A stretch of 64,000 nucleotides of DNA from Amycolatopsis pretoriensis (GTDB taxonomy: Bacteria > Actinomycetota > Actinomycetes > Mycobacteriales > Pseudonocardiaceae): positions 54,483 to 118,482 of the forward strand of contig NZ_FNUJ01000018.1 in the NCBI RefSeq assembly GCF_900107925.1. Direction: 5' to 3'. Below the pieces are notes generated by a model. The model did not search any database and was not told where the DNA came from. It worked only from the letters and a program-made list of their open reading frames with translations. Shown in pieces: positions 9,734-19,090 of the stretch. Every line of letters begins with the position of its first letter. Position 1 is the stretch's first letter. Both the position numbers and the translations under genes were made by a program.

Positions 9734-10720
9734 TCAGCTCCGAGGCAACAGCGCAGTGGCCGCCGCACGGGCGAGAAGGCCTTGGCTGGTGGCGGAGAGG
9801 CCGAAGCGATTCCAGTGGAAGATCACTACGTGGGTGAGGATGGCGCGCAGGCCCCGGTCCAGTCGCCCGGCCGCGGCATCGTGACCAAGTCGTTCACCGC
9901 CGACGTGCATCGCGGCGAGCCACGGCGCGGCGTACGCGACCGGCCCGCCCGGCGTGAACAGCTCGCTCTCGGCCAGGTCGGCAATTGAGAGGAGCAGGCG
10001 CACCTTTTCGACCAGCTTGTCGAGGCGCTCGGTGTCGGCATCGGTCGGTGCGGGCCGCACTCGAGCGACCCGGTCGAACACATCGCCGCATTCGAAGGCG
10101 TCCAGTCCAGTCGCGCGCATCAGTCCGCTCAGCAGCAGGACCGACAGTTCCCGACGGCCGAGGCCAGGAACGTCGTGACGTAGGTAAGCGAGCACGCCCG
10201 CGCTGTCTGCGCAAAACAGCTCGTGGACGGTGTCGATTCCGGTCGCACCGCCGAAGGCCGCGGTCTCTGGCTCGTACACCGTCGGCCACCAGCGCGCGAT
10301 AACGTCGGTGCCGGCCAGCTGGTCGAGCACCCGGTCGACAGCTGCGGCGTCCGCGCGCAGCAGACGTAGCCGCCAGCAGGGATGTTTGCGTAGGAACCAC
10401 CACCCCGCTATCGCTTCACAGGCGCGGAGATCGTCCAGGGCCGGTCCGAGCATCGTGGCTCCGACGGTCTCGGCGGCCGACCAGTCGGCGAACTGGACGC
10501 GCACCTGGTACCAGGCGTCTTCGGCACGTCGTTCCAGCGCGGCGACCCCGGCGGCATGGTAAGTCCGCACAGCATCGTCGAGGTCTACCCGCCCCAGGGC
10601 GTGGCGAACGGCAACGTCCGCGGGGTCGGCACCGGCGAGCACCGCGAGCACCGCGGCGTTGAGACCGGTGGGCGACGGAGTGATCGTCAGGGACGTGCCG
10701 GTCAGGTGATCAGCAGGCAT
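9734..10720 (-). CDS. Stand-alone SpaB_C / thiopeptide-type bacteriocin biosynthesis protein
   Basis: About 328 residues matching the family of separate lanthipeptide elimination-domain proteins: DAWYQVRVQFADW at the start, a WWFLRKHPCWRLRLL strand block, and the signature YEPETAAFGGATGIDTVHEL near the middle. In the related domain of LanB the glutamylated Ser/Thr loses glutamate to form dehydro residues. Here it exists in addition to a full-length LanB, as is usual in FxLD clusters. The start at 10720 follows GGGATGGGA and overlaps the end of lanC by 19 bp, so it is the last gene of the operon. Confidence 0.85.
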   Translation of the reverse strand: MPADHLTGTSLTITPSPTGLNAAVLAVLAGADPADVAVRHALGRVDLDDAVRTYHAAGVAALERRAEDAWYQVRVQFADWSAAETVGATMLGPALDDLRACEAIAGWWFLRKHPCWRLRLLRADAAAVDRVLDQLAGTDVIARWWPTVYEPETAAFGGATGIDTVHELFCADSAGVLAYLRHDVPGLGRRELSVLLLSGLMRATGLDAFECGDVFDRVARVRPAPTDADTERLDKLVEKVRLLLSIADLAESELFTPGGPVAYAAPWLAAMHVGGERLGHDAAAGRLDRGLRAILTHVVIFHWNRFGLSATSQGLLARAAATALLPRS

Positions 10721-11904
10721 GCGTCCCATCCCGTGGGCGGTGGCGTGCTGTGGCGCGCGGTCTCGAGCGCCAGGTCCACTCCGGCGCTGCCGGTCAGCAG
10801 CCCGGTCGGGTGCGCTTGGTGGCGGTCCTCATCGCCGCGTGCGTGCCGGCTGAGCCGGCCGGCCAGAGCCGGCAGCCTGGCGGCCAGAGCCGGTCGGCGG
10901 GCGTCGCGGGCCGCACGGTAGGCGGTCTGGAACACCCCGGCGATGCCGTGGCACAGGCCCGCATCGGTGATCCGATCGAGCTGGGCATCGGTCAGGGTCG
11001 CGGCCAGGGCGTTCTCGGCGGCTTCCTGACGCCGGGTGTCTCCAGTGGCCAAAGCGGCCAGCTGCAGAGCGCGGGCGACGCCGACCGTCCCATAGCACCA
11101 GGACGCTCGGCCAGAGCCAGCGTGGGCGGGGCGGCCCGCGGTCAGCTCCTCGCGGGTGATCCATTGAGGCCACCACGGCCCGTCCGCTCCGTCCTGGCGC
11201 CACCAGTCGAACCAGGCCGTGAGCGCGGCGATGGCCTCGCGCTGGCCGTCGACCGCACGACCGTCCACAGTGGCCAGGGCGAGGAAGGCCAACAGCCCGG
11301 CCGCGCCGTGAGCCATGCCGAAGTTCGCGTGCCCGCCTGGGGTAGGCAGGATCTCGTCCGGATCATGCGGCACCCACCAGCCGGGCAACTCGACACCGTC
11401 CTCGCGGCGCGGTCGGGTGACGAGAGTGACGATGTACCGCAGGATTCCGGCCAGCTCGTCACTGCCGGAATGGTGCCGCAACAACAGGGCACCGATGCCG
11501 GTGAGCCCGTAGAACAGGTCATACTCGGCGAACACCGTGGGCTCCCCGCAATCGATCCGGGTCTCGGCGATGGCCAAGCGCCGCCGGGTCAGGCGCAGCA
11601 CATGCTCGTCCATCGTTCGGCTGGCCGCGCGGAAGCTTGGGTGGCGGTCGGCGGCGGCATGCAGCAGGAACGCGACCGCGGGCGCCCCGTAGTACAGACC
11701 GGCGTGGTCGGCGGCGTCAATCGGCCCTGCCGCCACCCGACGGATGTGGTCTTGCGCGGTGGCCCAGCTGCCGGCGCCGGTCCGCGCGCGTTCGACGTGC
11801 AGCAGCGCGCCCGCGACCGCGCCACAGGCCAGGGACTGGCCGGTCACCTGATCGGGCTCCAACGACACCGCGCCGTCCGGGCTGGGGCTCGCGTCGGCCG
11901 TCAT
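10702..11904 (-). CDS. lanC: LanC-like lanthipeptide cyclase
   Basis: 400 residues, standard for LanC. The zinc ligands are visible: Cys in SWCYGTVGVA and the Cys-His pair in GLCHGIAGV; the catalytic His lies in FGMAHGAAG. It catalyses addition of precursor cysteine thiols to dehydroalanine or dehydrobutyrine to close (methyl)lanthionine rings. It starts within the stop of lanB (ATGA overlap) and runs into the SpaB_C gene, giving tight coupling. Confidence 0.93.
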   Translation of the reverse strand: MTADASPSPDGAVSLEPDQVTGQSLACGAVAGALLHVERARTGAGSWATAQDHIRRVAAGPIDAADHAGLYYGAPAVAFLLHAAADRHPSFRAASRTMDEHVLRLTRRRLAIAETRIDCGEPTVFAEYDLFYGLTGIGALLLRHHSGSDELAGILRYIVTLVTRPRREDGVELPGWWVPHDPDEILPTPGGHANFGMAHGAAGLLAFLALATVDGRAVDGQREAIAALTAWFDWWRQDGADGPWWPQWITREELTAGRPAHAGSGRASWCYGTVGVARALQLAALATGDTRRQEAAENALAATLTDAQLDRITDAGLCHGIAGVFQTAYRAARDARRPALAARLPALAGRLSRHARGDEDRHQAHPTGLLTGSAGVDLALETARHSTPPPTGWDACLLIT

Positions 11905-14900
11905 CGGGCACCGACCGCGGCGAGCAGGCGCAGCGCGACCGCGCGGGCGAGGCGCCCGGTCTCCTTCTCGAACGTGGGGTCGACGCCGACGGCGCGGATG
12001 TGGTGCTCGTGCAACAGCGTGCGCAGCACCGCGCCCGGCTCTTGCCCATGGTGGATGAGAGCGTCGCGGTAGGCGTGCAGCGCGGTGTCACGGGCACACC
12101 AGGCGGCGGCGACCGCCTCGCCGCCGGGCAGCGCGCCAACGGCTCGATAGCGATCGGCGGGATCGGCCACGGCGAGCGCGTGCTCGCGTAACTCCCGGTC
12201 CAAGTGGCCGTGCTCTTGGCGCAGGCATCCCAGCAGCGCCCGATACCCGGTGGGCGGATCGGGCGCGAAGTGCGCGGCCAGATGCGCCATTGACGCCGCT
12301 GCCAGCGCTTGGGCGGGAGTCCCGGATATCTGCGCAGTGGTGAGCTGGGCGATGGCGGCTGTGGTGTCGGCGGCGAAGACCTGCTCGGCCGCCACGAGCG
12401 CGGGGCCAGCTCCGTAGCGGGCGGGGTGCTGCGGCGCCGGGGCGAGGGTGAGCTGGCCGGGTAGCCCTCGGGAATCGAGGTCGGCCGCGAACGCAGTCAG
12501 CCGGGCGGCGACGGCTCCGTAGCGCCGCGGGTCGGTCAGGCGCAGGGACACCGCGAGGTGTTGGTCGGCCTCGGGCCGGATCATGTCGCGGTGCCGCCGC
12601 ACCCACCACGACGCGACCAGGCCATCCGGATCACCGGTTTCGCGGAGTTCGGCGGCGAGCCGGGGCAGGTGCGCGGTGAGGATCTCGTCGAAGCGTGCCG
12701 GGTTGCCGACGATCTGCGCATGCACCAGCGCGGAGTCACCGGGCTGAAGTGCGGCACCGGGAGCCGCGGTAGTAGGTAACGGCCGGTTCGGCGGGGTGAC
12801 CGCGGTCATCGGGATCAGCAGCTCTGCCGGTCGCCCGATCCAGCCTTGTCCGTCCGGTGGGCCGTCTTCGTGCAGTTCGATCCTGCCCGCTCGCTCCAGG
12901 CGGGCGCGCAGCAGTGCGCGGTCGAGGTCCTGGTCGAGGTCTATAGGCAGGCGGAGCTCGCCGTGGACCAGCACCACCCGGACCGGTACCTGCCATCGCT
13001 GCCGCCATGTCCGCAACGCTTGGTCGTCGCCTCCGGGTTCGGGGCGTACGGCGAGGTCGGTGTCGGAAAGGAGCCAGCGGGCGGCTGCCAGGACTGTGCG
13101 GCGGTAGCGGATGCGTGGTACGTAGGGCAGAACCCGGGCGGCGCCGAGATCGAAGCCGCGGAACACGGCGCTGCGCGCGTCGGCGACCTCGGCGAGGAAC
13201 CGGGCCAGCGGCGGGCTCTGCACCGAGGTGTCCAGCGCGTGTGGGACCCGGGGTATCACCCGTCGGCCGGTGGAGATCTGCACCAAGTACAGCTGCTCTG
13301 CGTCGGCGGTGACCGCCAGGTCGTCCACCCCGATGACGGTGAGGTCCGGGCGCGTCGGATCGGGATGCTCCGACAGCGACACGACATTGTCGAGCAGCGG
13401 CGGCACTCGCACCACGTTCTCGTTGTGCGGGCGGCGCGGCGGGAACGACAGCTGTACGGCCACCACGTCCGCGGCCGGGACGTTCGGCTGCGGTGCGCTG
13501 TAGGTCGCGGCCAGCCTGGCCTGGTTGGCGTCATCGAGCAGGTCGGCGAATCGACCTGCCATGCTGGTGTACGCGCGGGGCGCAGCGGTGACCCGCAGCT
13601 GGAACTCGCCGCGGTCAATCGCCGCCGTCGATGCTGCGTGCACGGTGATGCCCAGTTCGACCCGCTGAGGCGGAACAGCATCGGCGTGCACGCCGACGGT
13701 CAAGGCGTCGACGTCGGTATCGGTCAGGTCGATCTCCCGCGCTCCGGACAGGGTGGTCTGCTGGATCAGCGCGAGGAGGGCGGCGTCGCGGTCGGTCAGT
13801 GCACGCCACGCGGGCCGGGCGCGGGGCGCGCCGAGGTAGCCGGCCGGGTAGCCCAGGCCGGACTCGGCGATCAGGTCCCGCACCGGCACGAGCGCGCCGG
13901 GACCGTAGCGGGCGAGGAAGCGAGCGTGGTAGTCGAGCCATGCGGCCGTCCCGAACGGCTGCGTCGTGGTCCGCAGCAGCACGGTCGCGGCCCGTGCGGC
14001 CTCGTCGAGCACGCGCGCGGGCAGGGTGATCGCCGCGTCGAGGCGCACGTGGACGGCCAGTGCATCGCGGATGTGGGGTACTAGGGCGCGCATCCGGGCC
14101 GCAACCGCTGTGCGGATGGCCCGCGCTTGGTCAGGATCCTCGGCGTGGTTGTGCAGGGTGAGATCGACAGTGATCGCGTCGAGGTCGCGCAGGATTGCGG
14201 CGACGTCGTCTAGAGTGTCCGCTTTGGCGGCGCGCAGGGCACCGATCAGGTGGGACACGGCCTCGACGCTGGTCATCGGCGGCCGCAGGCCCGTGATCAG
14301 TACGCCGGCGTCGACCAGGCCGTGCAGCAAAGCGTCGATCTTGCTGGGAGACGCGGACGGGAACTCGCAGGTCATCAGATCGGCGAGGGTGTCGAAGCGA
14401 ATCGGCGCAGCGGCCGCGGCCAGCGCGAACCGTACCGGGCGGGTGAGCCGCACCGAGGACTCCCGCAGCGGCCCGGGTGTGGCAGCGCCGACGTCGGCCC
14501 GGCGGTGCACGATCACGCGTCCGTCGCGCACGATTCGCGCGCCGTCCCCCACGACCGTCAAACGCTGGCGCAGGCCGGGATGCCGTTCGAGGTGGTCGAT
14601 CAGCGTGGTGAGCCATTCGCTGTCCACCCGTGCCACGGCCCGATGCCGCGTGCCGACGGTGGCTGCTGCAGGTCCGATGTCGACGACGCCGACGCCGGCG
14701 AACAGGCCGAACGGCGTCGAGCGGCGCTGCCAGCGCAACAGGTAGGACGCGACAGACGTCACAGCCTGGCGTAACTCCTTCGCCGTGGTCTCGGTGGCGC
14801 AGTCGCTGACGATATGGTCGACGCGGGCGCCGAGGGCCGGGCTTGCTAGCGCCACCGCCTCGCGCACCTCCGGACGCGCCCATACTTTCGCCAGCCACGC

Positions 14901-15029
14901 ATGGCCGTCCAGCCCGACAGCGGCCGGGTCGCCCGGGTGGAGCCACGTCGGTGGGTCGAGATCACCGGGATCGGTGGTGACCCGGGCCAAGAGGAGGCCG
15001 ACGTGCTGATAGCGCGGGGACACGGTCAT
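11901..15029 (-). CDS. lanB: LanB lantibiotic dehydratase, full length
   Basis: 1042 residues. The N-terminal 700-750 residues form the glutamyl-tRNA-dependent glutamylation part (Lant_dehydr_N; e.g. LLRWQRRSTPFGLFAGVGV near residue 95). The C-terminal 280 residues from DSALVHAQIVGNPARFDEIL form the elimination domain, with HPARYGAGPALVAAEQVF as signature. Both halves are therefore present in one chain. The start at 15029 has GAGGAG about 10 bp upstream. It is the third gene after the methyltransferase and precursor, and overlaps lanC by 4 bp. Confidence 0.93.
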   Translation of the reverse strand: MTVSPRYQHVGLLLARVTTDPGDLDPPTWLHPGDPAAVGLDGHAWLAKVWARPEVREAVALASPALGARVDHIVSDCATETTAKELRQAVTSVASYLLRWQRRSTPFGLFAGVGVVDIGPAAATVGTRHRAVARVDSEWLTTLIDHLERHPGLRQRLTVVGDGARIVRDGRVIVHRRADVGAATPGPLRESSVRLTRPVRFALAAAAAPIRFDTLADLMTCEFPSASPSKIDALLHGLVDAGVLITGLRPPMTSVEAVSHLIGALRAAKADTLDDVAAILRDLDAITVDLTLHNHAEDPDQARAIRTAVAARMRALVPHIRDALAVHVRLDAAITLPARVLDEAARAATVLLRTTTQPFGTAAWLDYHARFLARYGPGALVPVRDLIAESGLGYPAGYLGAPRARPAWRALTDRDAALLALIQQTTLSGAREIDLTDTDVDALTVGVHADAVPPQRVELGITVHAASTAAIDRGEFQLRVTAAPRAYTSMAGRFADLLDDANQARLAATYSAPQPNVPAADVVAVQLSFPPRRPHNENVVRVPPLLDNVVSLSEHPDPTRPDLTVIGVDDLAVTADAEQLYLVQISTGRRVIPRVPHALDTSVQSPPLARFLAEVADARSAVFRGFDLGAARVLPYVPRIRYRRTVLAAARWLLSDTDLAVRPEPGGDDQALRTWRQRWQVPVRVVLVHGELRLPIDLDQDLDRALLRARLERAGRIELHEDGPPDGQGWIGRPAELLIPMTAVTPPNRPLPTTAAPGAALQPGDSALVHAQIVGNPARFDEILTAHLPRLAAELRETGDPDGLVASWWVRRHRDMIRPEADQHLAVSLRLTDPRRYGAVAARLTAFAADLDSRGLPGQLTLAPAPQHPARYGAGPALVAAEQVFAADTTAAIAQLTTAQISGTPAQALAAASMAHLAAHFAPDPPTGYRALLGCLRQEHGHLDRELREHALAVADPADRYRAVGALPGGEAVAAAWCARDTALHAYRDALIHHGQEPGAVLRTLLHEHHIRAVGVDPTFEKETGRLARAVALRLLAAVGAR

Positions 15030-15120
15030 GGCGATTCGCTCTCCTCACCCGGTCATGATTAAGGGGCACACTCTGCTGTCGGCACCCGAGCCAGACTCGG
15101 GCGCCGACGGCAAGGGTGGA

Positions 15121-15300
15121 TCAGTACGGGTCGTTGGAAAACGTGGTGCACGCGCTGGTGCTGCAGGTGTTGCCGCATCCGTCGCTCGTGTCGCACATCG
15201 TGATCACCAGCTTGGTAGTGGACTCCACCACGCGCAGGTCCAGCTCGAACTCCGCGTCATCGACGACGTCCACGGGCGGGGCGGCCAGTGCTGCTGACAT
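15121..15300 (-). CDS. FxLD-family class I lanthipeptide precursor
   Basis: 59 residues. The leader contains the family-defining box F18-E19-L20-D21 (AEFELDLRVVES). The C-terminal core has four cysteines (36, 42, 46, 51) among many Ser/Thr residues (TMCDTSDGCGNTCSTSAC), enough for up to four thioether rings. A single Asp-Gly pair (D40-G41) inside the core is a natural site for aspartimide/isoaspartate chemistry by the adjacent PIMT-like enzyme. The start at 15300 has AAGGAGTG about 6 bp upstream; a longer in-frame reading to 15624 is out of register with the methyltransferase and has no binding site. It lies between methyltransferase and lanB, as in known FxLD clusters. Confidence 0.92.
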   Translation of the reverse strand: MSAALAAPPVDVVDDAEFELDLRVVESTTKLVITMCDTSDGCGNTCSTSACTTFSNDPY

Positions 15301-15343
15301 TCGGTTCACTCCTTCACTTCTCTGGGTTGTGCCGGACACCCGG

Positions 15344-16591
15344 TCACCGAGCGGCGGATGCCGCCGGGGGCCAGGAGATCGTGGCCACGCCGTGCGTCTT
15401 GACCAACACGGCGGTGTCCTTGCCGAACTCGGGGCGGTCGGAGCCGGCCGGCCAGTAGGCGAATGAGGGTTCGCGGTCGCGCGCCTGGCCGTCCCATGCC
15501 CGGATCTGGTCGACCACCGCGGATGCGGCGTCGGCGCCGTGGACTCCGTAGGCGCGCGCGCCGAACTCCGATCCACCTCCTTCGGGCAGGGGGCGGACGG
15601 CCAGATAGGCGAACGAGTCGCCATGTACCGCGCCGAAGGGAAACCAGCCTTTGCGTTCGGCGGACAGGTCGGTGCCTTCGTCCGCGGCTAGCTTGCAGAA
15701 GCCGGGCATGAACACGGCAAGCCACAGGTGCAGGTCGGCGAAGGACACTCCGTGTTTGATGGTGACGCCGGACCAGGCTTCGGTGCGCTCGGTCGCCAGC
15801 ACCCCGTCCAGCAGGTCCAGCCCGACCGGGAGGTCGCCCTCGAAGCGCAGCTTGACGTGGTGGCCGCCTGCGTCGGGCAGCAGGAAGACCCGCTCGTCGC
15901 GCGCGCCTTCGCCCTGCATCGGGACGAACCCCGCCACCTCGGACGAGATACTCACCAGGTGATCGCCCTTGTGGCGGTAGCCGATGACGCGGGTGACTCC
16001 GTTCATCCGTAACGGAACGACGATCGTGCCGCCCTCGGCCAGGTGCGCAAGCCACGCCGGCGCCAGGTCCCAGGCCCCGACCGTCACCAGGATCGCGTCG
16101 AAAGGTTCATGCAGCCCCGGTAGTGGGCTTTCGGCGTCGGCGAGTATCACGTCGACGCGATTGCCGTATCCGGTCTGCTCCAGCAGTTCGCGGGCTCGGT
16201 CGGTCACATCCGGGTCGATGTCCACGCTGACCACGCGGCCGTCCGGGCCGACGATCTCGGCCAGGAGGGCTGCGTTGAAACCACCGGACCCGATCTCCAG
16301 CACGCTCATGCCCGCGGTGACGCCGGCCTGCTCGATCATCCGGGCTTGGATGTAGGCGGCGCTGGTGGAGGAGATGATCACGCCGTCCGGGTCGCGTTTG
16401 ACCGCGACCGAGTTGTCGACGTTGTAGGTGACCTCCAGCGGGGTGCCGTCGGCGACGAACAGGTGCCGGGGCACCGTGCGGAACGCCCGCGCCACCTCCG
16501 GCGAGGTGATCATCTTGTTGGCGCACAGCGTGTCAACCAGGGCATCGCGGAGCTTGGCAGCACTGGCGTCGTTGTGTTGGAGTGTGTTCAC
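15344..16591 (-). CDS. PIMT-like methyltransferase of FxLD lanthipeptide system
   Basis: 415 residues, much longer than a housekeeping protein-L-isoaspartate methyltransferase (about 220). Residues 1-215 hold the PIMT-like domain: FRTVPRHLFV substrate loop and SAM motif I VLEIGSGGFNAALLAEIVG at about 98-116. The C-terminal 200 residues are the extension seen in FxLD-system methyltransferases. The GTG start at 16591 follows AAAAGG. The expected reaction is SAM-dependent methylation of an aspartate in the core, with aspartimide or isoaspartate as possible outcomes; this follows from related lanthipeptide PIMTs, not from direct evidence here. Confidence 0.88.
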   Translation of the reverse strand: MNTLQHNDASAAKLRDALVDTLCANKMITSPEVARAFRTVPRHLFVADGTPLEVTYNVDNSVAVKRDPDGVIISSTSAAYIQARMIEQAGVTAGMSVLEIGSGGFNAALLAEIVGPDGRVVSVDIDPDVTDRARELLEQTGYGNRVDVILADAESPLPGLHEPFDAILVTVGAWDLAPAWLAHLAEGGTIVVPLRMNGVTRVIGYRHKGDHLVSISSEVAGFVPMQGEGARDERVFLLPDAGGHHVKLRFEGDLPVGLDLLDGVLATERTEAWSGVTIKHGVSFADLHLWLAVFMPGFCKLAADEGTDLSAERKGWFPFGAVHGDSFAYLAVRPLPEGGGSEFGARAYGVHGADAASAVVDQIRAWDGQARDREPSFAYWPAGSDRPEFGKDTAVLVKTHGVATISWPPAASAAR

Positions 16592-16710
16592 GTGACTACC
16601 TTTTCAGAGGGGTCTGACTGTTTCTGGGGCCCGTGTTGCGCGGCGGACCAGGAGCGCGCTGAGCCGGGAAACACAGGCGCGTCGTCATAGATGGGCTGTA
16701 GTCACGGCCG

Positions 16711-17135
16711 TCACGACGCCGCTCCGATGACCGGGGCCAAGGGGCCATGCATCTCAAGTTGGGTGAAGTGGACGACGACGCGGTCCCACAAGCCCGGTTC
16801 CCCGACTTCGGCGACGTGCATCCGGACCCGCTGCGCGCGGTCGTCCCAGCAGGCCATTACCCGCACGCCGGTTCGGGCGGCGACGTCGAGGAACAGGTGC
16901 TCGTTGATGTGACGATGGAGGGTGCGCCGCTGTGGATCACGCTCTGCAGGCCGGTTCGCACGATCTCGCCAGCGTCCTGGTGCTCGATGCCGGGCAGGAG
17001 CACGGCAGGTACCAGCGGGGCGGTCTGCAGTTCGGCGATCAGCTCCGCGCGGTAATCGACCCGGTGGGTCAACCGCCCCAGGACGGTGACGAGGTGGGAC
17101 AGCGATGTCCGGGGCGTGGTGAGGGTCACGGTCAT
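16711..17135 (-). pseudogene. Unknown protein upstream of the methyltransferase, apparent frameshift
   Basis: From ATG at 17135 (AAGGAG 11 bp upstream) the first 70 residues read MTVTLTTPRTSLSHLVTVLG, then RLTHRVDYRAELIAELQTA, with normal composition, and degenerate into a Ser/Thr tail after about 16920. In a second frame the region 16925-16711 reads INEHLFLDVAARTGVRVMAC, WDDRAQRVRMHVAEVGEPGL and WDRVVVHFTQLEMHG to a stop. Joined, they give a plausible 140-residue protein. Either a frameshift mutation, a sequence error or recoding near 16925 explains this. No family recognised. Confidence 0.5.
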
Positions 17136-17598
17136 CGGACACTCGCTCCTTCGCGGTTGCAGGGTCAGAGTGATCGGCGAGTACAGCTGGGCGGGCTCGG
17201 GCGCCCCGGCTTCGGCCACGCGCTCAAGCGACCGCGCACGGCGCCAGCACCTGGGCACCGACCCCGGCGGCCGCCTCCGGTTGAGGTGGGTCACGCGAGC
17301 TGTCATGTCGTCCCCGTTTCCTCATGGGCTGTGGGGGGCACCCCGGCGGCCGGGACAACGTCGACCACGGGGCGAGGCGGGACCGCGCCGCGGCAGGGAC
17401 GTCCGGCGTCGCCTGGCGGAGCGGTGCGACCGAACGCCGAGGTGCCTGCCATTCACCCTGGCCCAACGGCCGGACGAAGATCATGACAAGACCTAGGTGC
17501 GGTGTATGCGTGCGACGCATAGCCACTAGGCGGCGCAGCGCATACAGTGATCACTGCCATACCGAAAGTCAGATCGACTCGCGCCGAGGTCTCGCCAG

Positions 17599-19077
17599 AT
17601 GAGCGTTCCCCGCTCCGCCCGCTACTGCCGTTGCGGTGCGCGCCTGGCTCAGGACAACCCCGCCACGCTGTGCCACCCATGCCGTCACAGGACGCGAAAT
17701 ACCCTGGTCAGCGCACCAGAGGTTCCGCCGAGCTTCTGGGACACCGACGAGCTGCGGGACGCTCTGGCAGCTCGGCACATGGGTCGGGTCGTTCACGCCT
17801 ATCGACGCAATCCGTGGCACGGGCAGCCGCTGTCACAGACGGTCGTCGCCGGCTGGGTCGGCCTGAACCAGACGCAGCTCAGTCGCATCGAGACCGGCGC
17901 GCCATCCCAAGACCTCGCGAAGCTCATACAGTGGGCGCGTGTTCTCCGAATCCCCACTGCTCTGCTGTGGTTCTCCGTTCCGGGTTCTCCCCAGCCCGGT
18001 CACGACGCCGGACAGGCGTCGGCCGCTGCCGTGGAGCCGGCCCGCCAGGTGGACGCCATGAACCGCCGCGAGCTTCTCCGGTTGATCTCCATGACCGGAG
18101 CCCTCCTGGCGGTTCCCGGGCTCGATGAGCAGGTTGATCTTGATCGACTGGAGCATGCCGCCGCGGCCGGACGGCTCGATCTGGCGGCGGCTGCCGAACA
18201 TGAACGGCTGAACGCTCAACTGTGGCAGGTCTTCTCCCGCTCCCAGTCCAAGCAAGCTGTCCTGCCCGTCGTGCGCACGCAACTCGGCGTCCTCAGAGCA
18301 GCGCTTCAACATCCGCAGACCTCGGCTGTACACCGGAAGCTGTGTGCGGCGACCGCTGATCTGTTCCAGCTCAGTGGCGAGATTTTCTTCGACGGCGATC
18401 AGTACACCGATGCCGCGCAGTGCTACGCCCTCGCGGCCAGCGCCAGCAAGGAAGCCGGCGCCTACGACCTGTGGGCGTGCGCGATGACCCGGCACGCCTT
18501 CATCGGGGTCTACGAGCGCCAATTCGAGCAGGCTGCCCCTCTTCTCGAAGGGGCCGCCACGCTGGCCCGTCGCGGGAACTCGCGGCTGTCCACACGGCAC
18601 TGGGTAGCCGCGGTCCAGGCACAAACCCAGGCCGGCATCGGCGACCTCACCGCCTGCGAGCACGCCCTCGCCAGGGCCGAAAAGGTCACCGATCTCGACG
18701 GACCGGTGCACACCGGCGGCTGGCTGCGCTTCGAAGGCTCCCGCCTGGCCGAGGAGCGAGGCGCCTGCTACGTCGAGCTTGGCCGCCCCGACCTGGCCGA
18801 AGCCACCTTGACCAGCGCCCTCTACCAGGAAATTTCCCCTCGCCGTCGAGGCAGCGTCCTGACCGACCTGGCCACGATCGGCGTGCAGCGACGCGACACC
18901 CACCAACTCGTCACCTACGGCAACGCAGCCCTCGACGTCGCCCGGCAGACCGGATCAGCTGGGTACGTCGGCCGCAAGCTCGCCGCGCTGCGCCCGCAGT
19001 TGGCACCGTTTCGTGCCGATACCCACGTCCGTCACCTTGAGCAGGAAATCAGCCGGCTCAAGGCCGTCTCCGCCTGA
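17599..19077 (+). CDS. XRE-family regulator with zinc-ribbon N-terminus and TPR-like C-terminus
   Basis: 492 residues. Residues 9-29 form a small Cys cluster (YCRCGARL ... CHPC). An HTH of the XRE class follows (PLSQTVVAGWVGLNQTQLSR, about 75-105), then a linker with a Tat/hydrophobic-like stretch (MNRRELLRLISMTGALLAV) and helical repeats in the C-terminal 300 residues (FFDGDQYTDAAQCYALAASA, VYERQFEQAAPLLEG). This is a common actinomycete regulator layout. It is divergent from the lanthipeptide operon across 460 bp and is the best candidate regulator for it, by position only. Confidence 0.85.
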   Translation: MSVPRSARYCRCGARLAQDNPATLCHPCRHRTRNTLVSAPEVPPSFWDTDELRDALAARHMGRVVHAYRRNPWHGQPLSQTVVAGWVGLNQTQLSRIETGAPSQDLAKLIQWARVLRIPTALLWFSVPGSPQPGHDAGQASAAAVEPARQVDAMNRRELLRLISMTGALLAVPGLDEQVDLDRLEHAAAAGRLDLAAAAEHERLNAQLWQVFSRSQSKQAVLPVVRTQLGVLRAALQHPQTSAVHRKLCAATADLFQLSGEIFFDGDQYTDAAQCYALAASASKEAGAYDLWACAMTRHAFIGVYERQFEQAAPLLEGAATLARRGNSRLSTRHWVAAVQAQTQAGIGDLTACEHALARAEKVTDLDGPVHTGGWLRFEGSRLAEERGACYVELGRPDLAEATLTSALYQEISPRRRGSVLTDLATIGVQRRDTHQLVTYGNAALDVARQTGSAGYVGRKLAALRPQLAPFRADTHVRHLEQEISRLKAVSA

Positions 19078-19090
19078 GAGGGAGTTCTCG

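Noticed and set aside
10750..14084. Long + strand open frames of about 410-440 residues opposite lanC and lanB
   Set aside because: Antisense shadows; the - strand genes show full LanB and LanC motifs and operon overlaps.
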